Assembly (NCBI RefSeq): GCF_963678635.1 | Contig: NW_026970992.1 | Location: 124,001-188,000 of the forward strand | Direction: 5' to 3' | From: Symsagittifera roscoffensis | Lineage: Eukaryota; Xenacoelomorpha; Acoela; Convolutidae | DNA: 64,000 nt | Part shown: piece after piece, positions 1 to 8,704 of the stretch | Numbering within the stretch: the stretch's first letter is position 1 | Layout of the letters: every line of letters starts with the position of its first letter | The notes under the pieces: generated by a model | Database searches by the model: none | What the model was told of the DNA's origin: nothing | The model's input: the letters and a program-made list of their open reading frames with translations, nothing else | Translations under genes and position numbers: made by a program

Positions 1-1
1 C

Positions 2-617
2 GACGAAGAAGTAAAGGTCGAACGTGATGAAGATGAAATATTAGAAGAGAAAAACGATAGTCAGATCAAAAATTTTTTGGGACAGTTACAGGTTTAAGAG
101 GACAAAAATTTTATCAGAGCAAAAACCATACTTGAAATCATAAAAATTTTGGAAAGAGTAACCATAAACCATGACAATGAGGTGACATATGTGGATAAAG
201 TACCAACAAGACTTAAAGCTGCAGTATTTTTATACAACATACAACAACCAACAAAAAAACTACACAATCCGGCGTTCATTATCATTTTAGCTGCTCTCAA
301 CTTGAATGAAAAGCTGGTAATAAATCGAAATGCCAAACACGCGGTTCAGTCAGCGTCTTTTAACGCTCAAGAGAAACGAGAACCCGGACTCTCAAGAATA
401 CGCGCAACATCCCCCGCTTGGCAGGAAAGAAGTAGTGCAAACCTTAAGAAAAGTAAGCAACAAAAAAGAGAAAGCCTTAGCGACAATAGAAAAACCCAAA
501 ACCAAAAACGTGAAAAAGAGTCAGAAGAAGGCTCTGACTCATACAGAACGCCCTATAACGATTAAGATAGAAAAGAAGAAGGCGAAATCAAATCAATGGG
601 AAAATTATCAAGATTGA
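2..617 (+). pseudogene. Polinton unassigned protein upstream of integrase (fragment)
   Basis: An acidic stretch (2-97) ends at TAA (95-97). The same frame continues (98-565) into a helical segment around 'AAVFLYNIQQPTKK' and 'ALNLNEKLVINRNAK'. Around 330 the better frame shifts and runs as a Lys/Arg-rich tail to 617. This reads as one protein split by a nonsense codon and a frameshift. It sits directly before the integrase, where nematode Polintons carry a small protein of unknown role. I do not recognise a defined domain. The 5' part lies outside the window. Confidence 0.5.
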
Positions 618-1517
618 AGAAAAATTTTTGAAAAATAAATACAGTGACAAAGGTCCCTCGTTATTTGGTAGTGTGAACAACTTGATAAAAGCAACCAATT
701 TGTCGCGAAAGAAAGTTAAGCAATTCCTTCATACTGAACCTGCTTACACGAAATATCGAACTGTCATCCATCCGAAAAACGCCGCAACTCAAGGTCATAG
801 CTTACGATATCCACGAAATCTGGTCATTAGATGTTAAGTACAACCATGATGTTAAGTATCTGCTTGTTGCTGTTGACTGCATGTCCCGCTATCTCAGAGT
901 GCAACCCTTGAAATCAAAGTATGCTACTTCAACAGCAGAAGCGTTCAAACTAATGATAACGACAAAACAAACGAAAAAAGTAAGGGTGGACAAGGGCACA
1001 GAGTTTAAAGGGTCCTCCGAAGCATTATGTAAAAAGAAAGGCATTAAAACATATAGTACAGAGAGCGAGAAAAAGTCTACATTCGCTAAGAGAAATATCT
1101 GATCCTTGAAAAATCTTATTTATAAGTACTTGGAGGATAAATGGACTACTCATATATTGACAAATTGCAAGACTTTGTCAATGTAATTAATTCGAGAACA
1201 AATCGTGTCACAAATCTTGTACCAAAAAAGTAACTAAAAAAGATATTCCTCGCCTGATTTCATTAAAAGCAGAACAGTCATTGAAATTAGTTCGACGTCC
1301 AAAGCTTTATGTTGGTGATTATGTTAGACTTGCCAAACTAGACATAACTTTTCGCAAGGGTTACAAACAATCGTTCACCGATGAAGTGTTTGAAGTTTTT
1401 GATATACCAACACGAAATCCCCCAACATACAGTTTGATTGATTCTAACAGGGAACCGATTGAGGGAACGTTTTACGGGTCTGAACGAATTCGCGTTCTGA
1501 AGAAGGAGAAATTGTAA
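596..1517 (+). pseudogene. Polinton integrase (retroviral-type), broken
   Basis: The N-terminal part (about 628-780) has the Polinton-type pattern 'PSLFGSVNNLIKA' followed by 'YTKYR'. The core (about 795-1102) contains 'IWSLDVK' with the first catalytic Asp and 'VDKGTEFKG' with the second. The third acidic residue expected in the 'ER' motif reads Lys ('FAKRN'), and TGA follows. A frame change (about 1150-1230) gives 'LQDFVNVINSRTNR', typical of the region after the core. The C-terminal part (1281-1517, 'LYVGDYVRLAK') is the chromo/SH3-like tail. At least two frameshifts and a stop are present. The family joins element ends to target DNA; this copy cannot. Confidence 0.88.
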
Positions 1518-1601
1518 GCAATCATGACTGAGGGCACTTCCAGCCTTTTCACTCATAACGTTCCCCCTTCCTTCACAATTACCCTAGTTTAATCTTCATC
1601 A

Positions 1602-2412
1602 ATGAACGTTTTTAAAGATAACACTCTGGCCAAATTTAAAAATCTAATGAGTGAGAAATAAATTTGCAAGGTGAATGGCGAGTAGCAGTTACAGAAATTA
1701 CCTCCTCCACTCAGTTAAACAACGTAACTGACAACAACATTGTTTACTACAAAAAAGATCGGGTTATAGCAAGCATGAAAGTTGAGAAAGACAAGATCTC
1801 CAGGCCTTACCTAACAGAAACAGCGAAACTAACAAAAGGAGAGTATACGAGCATTGAACAAATACTAGATGAGATTCGTCGAAAGACAGAATTAGAGAAA
1901 TTGGATTACGTAATATATCCAATAACCAAACATCTTTCATTTTGGCTGCCTTAATGGGAGGGTATAATTTTTTCAAGCCCGCAAATTCCTAGTCTACTTG
2001 GATTCAAATGCGTCAGAGATGGAACTGGTTATCATTTAGGTTACAAACAAGGAAGCTCGAAACATAGCACATTCACTACCCAAGATTTTGTTGCTGACTA
2101 TCATGTTGATGTATGTGCTGGTACTCAGCTCATGTTTATTTACCTGGACATAATTCATTATCAAAAAGTAGGAGACACAAAAGCACCCCTTTTACGAGTC
2201 ATTGAAACAAATCGTCGAGTGAAAAACGGTTACGCATGTATAGTTGAACCGAATCGTCGTAGAGTGTTTAGTGATTTGGATTTCAAAAAACTTTTGATCA
2301 ACAATGTTTCTAATAGTTTGTTAACCTGCGCACAGAAGCTGGAGGACTTGTTCCTTTCGCTGGAATGGAAAAAATTGTTCTGACTTTAAAAATTCAAAAG
2401 TTTAGCAATTGA
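1602..2412 (+). pseudogene. Polinton minor capsid (penton-like) protein, broken
   Basis: It starts at ATG 1602 with 'NVFKDNTLAKFKNLM'. TAA then interrupts, and another frame continues with 'LQGEWRVAVTEI' (1664-1954), the usual N-terminal signature of Polinton penton-like proteins. Further frames carry 'VGDTKAPLLRVI' (about 2170-2215), and the C-terminal strand 'VPFAGMEKIVLTL' lies near 2350-2400 with TGA at 2410-2412. At least three frame changes or stops are present. The family forms the vertex capsomer of the predicted virion. The gene lies between integrase and the PX-like gene, the expected order. Confidence 0.78.
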
Positions 2413-2417
2413 TCACT

Positions 2418-2798
2418 ATGGATTCATAATATCACAACCAAGCAAACCTACCACTTTTCTCGGGGTATTATAGACAACGAGGCAGGGGCTTTGGTGTATT
2501 AGCCCTGGGAATAGGAAGAGTGGCACTTCCATTGATTCGAAAATTTGTGATACCAGCAGCAAAAAATATCTGAGAAGAACTACTTCTTCAGGCAGCTCCA
2601 GAACTGATAGAAGTTGCAACAAAAAGAGCACCGTTAGAAAAACAATCAAAAAGCAAGTAGGAGGAGGAAGTAGATCTCGAAAAATCATCCAAAAAAACAA
2701 CGGTGGTGAAACGAAAAACGAGACGCGTCATTCCCAGAAAACGAACTGCACAGAGAAGTCGCTCCGATTTCTTTACAAGGGTTAAAAATGATTTTTAA
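2418..2798 (+). pseudogene. Polinton PX-like basic capsid-associated protein, broken
   Basis: ATG at 2418 opens a frame with TAA at codon 4 and a later stop (about 2571), then another (about 2660). Readable parts are a Gly/Arg/Tyr start ('GYYRQRGRGFGVLALG'), a hydrophobic helix and a strongly basic end with several Lys/Arg clusters, ending at TAA 2796-2798. Small size, Gly-rich start, helix, basic tail and position just before the major capsid gene match the PX protein of Polintons, thought to be capsid- or DNA-associated. Assignment rests on position and composition. Confidence 0.55.
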
Positions 2799-4080
2799 TT
2801 TAATCCTGAGTGAAGCAACTCACAACTCGTTGGATTTATTTGAAAAACCGTTTTTACTTGTCTATTTTGAAAATGCATTTACCCAAAAAAATTGGACCTT
2901 TTACTCTCCTGATGGTCCTATGCTCGAGTTTGAACTACTCGACGACAGAAAAATTTTTAAATTTTTATCGATCTTCAACGTACTCGTTTGGAAATAGTTG
3001 CAAGAACTGTTCGAAGCAATGGAAACGTGCTTCGAACACATGCTACAGAGGCAGCAAACAGAGATACGCCGTATTTTGTTACCAATCCTTTATCTTCATT
3101 ATTTTTTTTAGTGTACACTGTCGCTGAATGGTGAGAAAACATCAACTACCAACGCTATTTTTGCCCATAAAAGCTTTATTGAGACCGAGTTTTCATACGG
3201 TAATGATACCAAGAAAACATAGTTGGCTTGTCAATGTTATTATTTTGAAGAAAACCCATCAGCTATTGACGGTAATGGAAGGAGAGCTGAGGATGTTACG
3301 GAGCGTAAAGGTCTCGTTGCGGCCTCGAACGAGCTGAAACTATTTGGTAAAACTGCTTGCGACTTCTTGTCGTGTGACAAGCACATACTTAGCGGTGTGA
3401 CAATAAGATTGTCTCTTAAACGTTCTCCTAACGATTTTGTTGTCATATCTGAAGATGCAGCTAAACACTACAAGGTTCAATTAATCGAAGCTAATCTCTA
3501 TGTCAGAAAGATGACTGAGACTGACTATGTTCTCTCATCAATAGAAAAAACTTTGTTGAAGAACCCGGCAATTTACAATTTTTCTCGCAACTGCAGGAGT
3601 ACAAAGCTGGCATCAAGAGGATGTTTCCGCAAAAGAACCTGTTCGAAGAATGATAATAGCAATAGCATAAACGAAGAATATTTGGGTACTAATAGGACAA
3701 ACCCTTTTCATTACCAGAAGAATGAGATCATTGTATACAGAAATGGCCTACTCATTGCCGGAACTCCCATCTCATCATCAGACAATAAAAGAATTTATTA
3801 CAATATGCTTGAGGCTCTTGATTTTGTTTTGAACACTAGTCATGGAATCAATCTCGCTAATTATGATAATCATTATATTATGGCTTATGATCTCACGTCT
3901 ACTCAGGAGGCTTCACACAATTTCATTCATCCTGAATTTACCAGTTGCACTATTTTGGTCGAACTCAGATTTGACGCAGGTCTCGCTAATAACCTCGAGT
4001 TATTATTTATGGGAGAGCGTGCATCAACAGTTTATGTGCGTTCAGATAAAAAAATTGCCAAAAACACTCTTATGACCTAA
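2788..4080 (+). pseudogene. Polinton major capsid protein, broken
   Basis: The first segment (2788 to about 2960) overlaps the PX-like 3' end and contains 'THNSLDLFEKP'. The reading then changes frame several times (about 2880-3240) before one long open segment (3223-4080) with 'CYYFEENPSAIDGN', 'NELKLFGKTACDFL' and 'HYKVQLIEANLYVRKM'. I recognise this as the Polinton major capsid family, the double jelly-roll protein annotated in C. elegans as F54H12.2-like. The family builds hexameric capsomers. The 5' third is frame-broken, while the 3' two thirds is nearly continuous, with local divergence near 3600-3700. Confidence 0.8.
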
Positions 4081-4087
4081 GCTAGAT

Positions 4088-4519
4088 ATGGATAATCTTC
4101 AAATAATGGAAATTGTTAACCGTTGTAAAAATTTGAGATATCTTTTAAGAGGTATTTTTCCGGCAGATTTTCCATGCTCTTCAGCACTGAATAACAATAA
4201 TACGTTCATGATTATGAATGCGTCACCATCGGACCAACCTGGAACCCACTGGTTGCTTTTTGCTCAAGCTGGAGGACAGATATTCTTCGCAGATCCTCAA
4301 GGTAAAAAATTATATGATTGTCCGCTCGTGTACAAGAATATGCGACGTACAATTCACGAAGGAAATCAACTACTGATGAAAAAACCAATACAATCAGCTG
4401 ATTCAGTGTTATGCGGACTTTATTGTATTTATGTTGCTCATGTCATAATTACAAATAGATTTCCAATAGGTTTCAAACTTAATGATCATGATTTGATAAG
4501 AATTGCTAAACATTTGTAA
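4088..4519 (+). CDS. Polinton adenain-like cysteine protease
   Basis: Open frame of 143 residues starting 8 nt after the capsid stop. The adenovirus-protease catalytic set is visible in order: His54 in 'GTHWLLF', Asp69 in 'FADPQG', Gln102 in 'KPIQSADS' and Cys109 in 'VLCGLYC'. The family matures capsid proteins by cleavage. The length is short, so the C-terminal part after 'IRIAKHL' may be lost. It is the only gene in this Polinton with no visible stop or frameshift, though its capsid and integrase partners are dead. Confidence 0.85.
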   Translation: MDNLQIMEIVNRCKNLRYLLRGIFPADFPCSSALNNNNTFMIMNASPSDQPGTHWLLFAQAGGQIFFADPQGKKLYDCPLVYKNMRRTIHEGNQLLMKKPIQSADSVLCGLYCIYVAHVIITNRFPIGFKLNDHDLIRIAKHL

Positions 4520-4579
4520 ACTCATTTCTTTTTAATTCATTCTTATCAACAACAGATTTTATTTTTCTACAAGTTTAAG

Positions 4580-4705
4580 TGAACCGCGAAAAAATTCATA
4601 TCAAGTCCTTCAAAATATTAAGGCAAGGTCTTTTGGGTTACCGGGCAATAGCTCACCCGGCGTTGCTCGTCGCTACGCTCCTCGTGAACGCCTCCGGCTT
4701 GTGTA
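4580..4705 (+). repeat. Left arm of a diverged inverted repeat pair
   Basis: This stretch matches the reverse complement of about 7878-8005 along most of its length. Shared blocks include 'GTCGCTACGCTCCTCG' and 'GAACGCCTCC', plus 'GTCCTTC..A.TATT.AGGCA.GG' further out. I judge it about 75-80% similar by eye. GC content is clearly above the flanks. It may be an end of a 3.4-kb element or a dispersed repeat present twice. Confidence 0.6.
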
Positions 4706-4833
4706 GTAACATTTTTTTTTATATAAAAGAGAGCAAAAGAAAACCAATATTTAAAACTTGAATTTCTTCTCCATGATAAATTTCACAAACAAAGTGTTTG
4801 AATCAATTTCCATACAACCATACCCACTTAAAA

Positions 4834-4986
4834 TTATGTCAATTGTTCTAGAAAAATTAAAATTATGTCAATTACTCTAGAAAACTTAAAATAATGTCAA
4901 TTATTCTAGAAAGTTGTGTCAATTATTCTAGAAAACTTTTGTCTAGAAATTATTCTAGAAAAGTTCTGTCAATTATTCTAGGAAGC
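4834..4986 (+). repeat. Minisatellite, about 24-29 bp units
   Basis: About six imperfect units are built around 'ATGTCAATTATTCTAGAAAA'. The first units are longer, while the later ones lose the leading AAATTA part and one is rearranged. It lies between the protease gene and the converging minus-strand gene. Confidence 0.8.
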
Positions 4987-5886
4987 AGCAGTTTCACCAT
5001 TGAAAATATTACTAAAGCGTTCAATTGTTACGTTAGTAATCATGTCAATTTGAGTTTGAACAGATTTAGTCTGCGAGCCGAAGCAAACTTCAGGCAATCG
5101 TCTGCGAACTGGAACACCACTAACATCTAGCTTGTTGATGGAGTTATAATTCACAGCTATTTTCAGTTTTTCCATCAGAAGGCCAGACAATTCGTAGTTA
5201 GAGCATCCCGAAATTAAATATTTGAATGTAGAGAGAAGACAAGGGACAACAAAGGCTTTTGAAGTAATCTTGTTCAGTAAATCGGTAGACTGTTTTGTGA
5301 ACTCGATCAGCACATGATAATGGCTTCCGTTGTCAATCGAATGATTACAAAAATCTAATTTATTCGAATGGGAGGATACCGCAAAATTTTCATTTGAAGC
5401 AAAGCCTGAGAAGTTGGTTTCATGATTCAGGATGAAAAATTTGTAGTTTTAACGGATTTGTTTGAAATAATCAGGGGATTGCTCATACATTGCTTCAATC
5501 ATTGCTTTGAAGTTTCAATAGAATAACCGATTAGTAATGTTACACAACCCAACAGTTATCATTGTTTTCACTTTCGCATTCCTTTTCAGAGCATGAAGAT
5601 TTTTTTAAGATTTGTTTCGCTTTTTTCTAAGTTTTTCAGTCACGTCGCAATTTTTTCCTTTCGTCAATCTTTTGATTTTTGTATAATTGTCCGCCAAGGA
5701 CTCGAATTCACCAGTTGACAAAGTTGTTCCTTGTCGATACTTGAAAGTTCCCTCTTCGTCTTCTTTGTACAATTTGATTGTTATTAAAGTACCGGTCTGT
5801 GCGAATGTTTTTGCACTGACTCTAACTAAACGTTTATCATTCGAAGATATATCCCTAAAATCATCGAAATAGTCAACATCCCATCA
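4978..5886 (-). pseudogene. Unassigned converging gene, first part weakly PC4-like
   Basis: On the minus strand an open segment (about 5886-5614) reads 'NDKRLVRVSAKTF', 'GTLITIKLYKEDEEGTFKY' and 'GTTLSTGEFESLADNYTKI', then stops after a Lys/Arg tail. The pattern (strand, turn with acidic-Gly, strand, then 'G..LS..EF..L') resembles the PC4/Sub1 single-strand DNA-binding fold, but this is by eye only. After stops near 5614 and 5456, an open segment (5313-4978, 111 aa) continues with no recognised domain. There is no in-frame ATG for the first segment, so this is a decayed gene, possibly from the Polinton. Confidence 0.4.
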
Positions 5887-6103
5887 AGAGAAGCGTACAT
5901 TATAAATGAATAAAATGCGTAAAAGAATGAATAAAATTTGATAGCCTCGCCTAAAAAGTAATTAGCTTTGACCTAATTGAATTATGCCACCCCTTTCCTG
6001 AGCTCATTCTCATTAATATCTTTTCATTCTTTTCATTCTCTCAATTTCATTTCGGTAGTTCAGACAATTTATTTTAACAAAAAATTTAAATTCTTTTTCA
6101 GTC
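5887..6103. other. Intergenic segment, nothing recognised
   Basis: AT-rich spacer between the 5' end of the minus-strand gene and the plus-strand ORF at 6104. No repeat or motif stands out. Confidence 0.5.
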
Positions 6104-6295
6104 ATGACCAGTCCTTTACAAATAATATCAGAGTCTGATCGAGAAAGAACAATTATCTACCAAAGTTATACACGAGAGAGTCGATTGCAGTCATCGATCA
6201 ACAGATGGATGACACCCCTCATCCAAGGGGTAGCATCCAAGGGATGGCATATTTCAAGAGAGAGTCTCTCCGTCTACAGCAAGTCCGTTCAATGA
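6104..6295 (+). CDS. Hypothetical short ORF, 63 aa
   Basis: It starts 'MTSPLQIISESDRERT' and is rich in Ser, Arg and Glu. Its 3' end runs into the 71-bp tandem duplication at 6241-6383, so its last 18 codons are repeated just downstream in another frame. Possibly an exon or a truncated gene in the middle of the Polinton remnant. Function unknown. Confidence 0.3.
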   Translation: MTSPLQIISESDRERTIIYQSYTRESRLQSSINRWMTPLIQGVASKGWHISRESLSVYSKSVQ

Positions 6296-6383
6296 CTTGG
6301 CTCCCCGAAAAGGGGTGGCATAATTCAAGAGAGAGTCTCTCCGTCTACAGCAAGTCCGTTCAATGACTTGGCTCCCCGAAAAG
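6241..6383 (+). repeat. Tandem duplication, two 71-bp units
   Basis: Two adjacent units (6241-6311 and 6312-6382) share a block starting 'CAAGAGAGAGTCTCTCCGTC' and ending 'GGCTCCCCGAAAAG', with only a few differences near the start of the unit. Confidence 0.9.
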
Positions 6384-6481
6384 ACGACGGGAATCAAAAC
6401 GAGGAATGAACTACCAGTCATATCATGCTACCGAACTATCTCCTTGATCACATCAATCTAGTTCGACAGAATTGAAAACGA

Positions 6482-6844
6482 ATGTACGAGAGTTGCACTA
6501 TTCACGAGAGCTATCCGGCATTAGAAAAGACTGAGATAAACGACACAATCTCGCTCGAGCAGTCGCCAAGAAAAACTCTCTTCGCGTATGACTGCGAGTC
6601 AATGCCGTTGTATGAAAATCAGGAGGGATGTATTCGTGATTATGCAGAGCGCGAAGCCTACTGGGATATTCCGACAGCAATGTCTCCCGAGTCGTTTGTT
6701 AGGGGAGCAGTTTCAACTCCAGAACAATCAACTTCCTATTCGGATGCTCGGGTTTCATCGAGTGCCGAGACAACTGATCTAGTGACCCCAGGTCTCATTC
6801 AAGGCACCCCTCCAAATGCAGCTTGCTATGTGTCAAAAAAGTGA
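6482..6844 (+). CDS. Hypothetical acidic protein, 120 aa
   Basis: Open frame from ATG 6482 ('MYESCTIHESYPALEK') to TGA 6844. It is rich in Glu, Ser, Thr and Pro, with no membrane segment and no recognised motif. The start follows immediately after stops in this frame. It lies between two arms of an inverted repeat and before PolB. It could be a Polinton accessory gene or a chance frame. Confidence 0.35.
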   Translation: MYESCTIHESYPALEKTEINDTISLEQSPRKTLFAYDCESMPLYENQEGCIRDYAEREAYWDIPTAMSPESFVRGAVSTPEQSTSYSDARVSSSAETTDLVTPGLIQGTPPNAACYVSKK

Positions 6845-7121
6845 AAACTACAGTTTCAAGAGTTCTATTAACTTAAACAAAAAACTTTCCTTTGTTACAA
6901 ATATTAATCCAAGGTTGTATATTTTCTTTTTCTGTATAAGTGATCTGATTTTTAAGTTGTTTTATTATTGCCGTTTATATATCATTTGTCTCCGTTTTTA
7001 TTTTGCTTTATAGATCAATTAAAATTTGTCCTGTAAAGTTTTCAGCAAAATGTTAGAGAAAAACTTGAAAAACTAGAAAAAATCATAAATCGAGAATAAT
7101 TTTTCGCTAAAAATGTTGTTT

Positions 7122-7141
7122 GAGAGAGAGAGAGAGAGAGA
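7122..7141 (+). repeat. GA microsatellite
   Basis: Ten GA dinucleotides in a row. A shorter CT run lies about 170 bp downstream. Confidence 0.95.
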
Positions 7142-7877
7142 TAAGCACATTTGCTCATTAAAGAACACCATTTGGAATATCCTTTTCAGGATATTGCTTT
7201 CTTTTCAAAAGAAAGATAAATATGGAAGGGTCCAAATTTTTCTTCTTGGTAGTCCGACCATATTTATTTGGCTTTTTTATCAAACATTCTCCGCTCTCTC
7301 TCTCTCATTATACGTTGTGCCCGGTGGGGTTAACCAGGTCTTACGCAAAGTAGCAGAGAGGGTTTTAAGCCATAATTCTTCTTTATACTATGTTTATATA
7401 CATGTTTTGGGTGTAAAATTGACAATTTTTTGGGTAAAAAACGTGAAAAAAAAAAGATTTTTTTTTTCGAAAATTGAACATGACTCTTAACCCTGCTCAG
7501 AAACTTATGGCATATTGATTGAGGGTAGTTTCAATGGATATGGAGAAAAAAATGTTTACGTTTTTTAATGTTTACGCTTGTCCTAATTAGGTATCAGCTA
7601 GCTCCTAAAATTGTCAAACCACGTTCACTTGAATTTAAAATGAGAACGAATAACTTAAGCTGAAAATGAAGGAAAAAAAAGTTAAAAAATTATGTTTTTT
7701 AAGTTTCGAACACGACCAGTAGAATTGTGCTCGAGATCTTATAAACTTTACTGGTTTTTTGTTGATAAATTTTAGAGACCATTTTTTAAAATTTTATTTT
7801 TCCTTTTTTCACAACATAATAAGTTTGAGGTTTTCCTTTAATTTTGAAAAGAAAAATTTTTTTTTCACTTGAATTTA

Positions 7878-8005
7878 CAGAAAGGGAGGCGTTCCCGAGG
7901 AGCGTAGCGACTAGCAAGGCCGGGTTAGTTTTTGTCCCGTAAACCAAACGGCCATGCCTGAATACTTCGAAGGACATGATTTGAAATTGTTTCACGGGAC
8001 ACTGA
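7878..8005 (-). repeat. Right arm of the inverted repeat pair
   Basis: Reverse-complement partner of 4580-4705. Both arms can be read as a similar short peptide ('NPALLVATLLGNAS' here, 'HPALLVATLLVNAS' in the left arm), which shows how well the core is kept. The two arms enclose 3.2 kb holding the minus-strand gene and the 6.1-6.8 kb ORFs. Confidence 0.6.
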
Positions 8006-8704
8006 ATCACATGAAGGAAACTTTGATTCCGATACCTTTTACAATTTCAAATGACAATCTATGCTTATCATGCATCGGCAAGTATCAAGGTATCTAATTA
8101 AAAAAGTTTTCATTTTTTGAGTTTACTATTTTATTTCAGCTTAATTATATAGTTGAGGGCTTTATTTTCTGAATACTTTTATCTCATATTTCTACTTTTT
8201 ATTATACCTATTTAAGCAAACCAAGAAGTGTGCTTGAAATCCTTAGGAAATTACTGTTTCACAATTAAAATTAGTCAGAAAAAGTTTTAGGCTCAATCTG
8301 AATCATTCTAAGCTTTAAATTTTGTAATTTAGTGCTAAAATGTTAATTTAAAATCTAAACCAGTCCCCTAAAAGTCGCCAAACCTTGAAAAAATTCATCG
8401 CTACCCCTTAAAATTAACAGCAAAAATTTGAGGCTGTGAATGAATCAGTTTTTAATTTACTAAAGCCTTGCACTTGAACAGAATGATGAGACACATAGAG
8501 CTTAAAGCTGTAATAAACGCTGTTTTTTGAAAGAAAAAGTACCCATTGTCAATTCACGGCGGAGTATAATTCTCGTTAATGGCTTCTACTTGCCCTTACC
8601 CGCAAAATTTTTAGTCCTAATCACTTCTTGCTTTTGCTGTTTAATAACTAGTTTTACTTCAATCTTGAAACTTTCCTGAATCACTTCAGTAACTTCAACA
8701 AATA

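Larger units (their letters stand above)
6845..8704. other. Non-coding stretch before PolB
   Basis: AT-rich DNA with a GA microsatellite (7122-7141), short CT tracts near 7290-7305, long A/T homopolymers near 7440-7470, and the right inverted-repeat arm (7878-8005). No convincing reading frame. Confidence 0.5.

Noticed and set aside
6588..6782. Second frame overlapping the 120-aa ORF
   Set aside because: No motif and no support over the longer frame; treated as a shadow.
7113..7490. 125-aa frame starting in the GA microsatellite
   Set aside because: It begins in a simple repeat, runs through A/T homopolymers and shows no domain.
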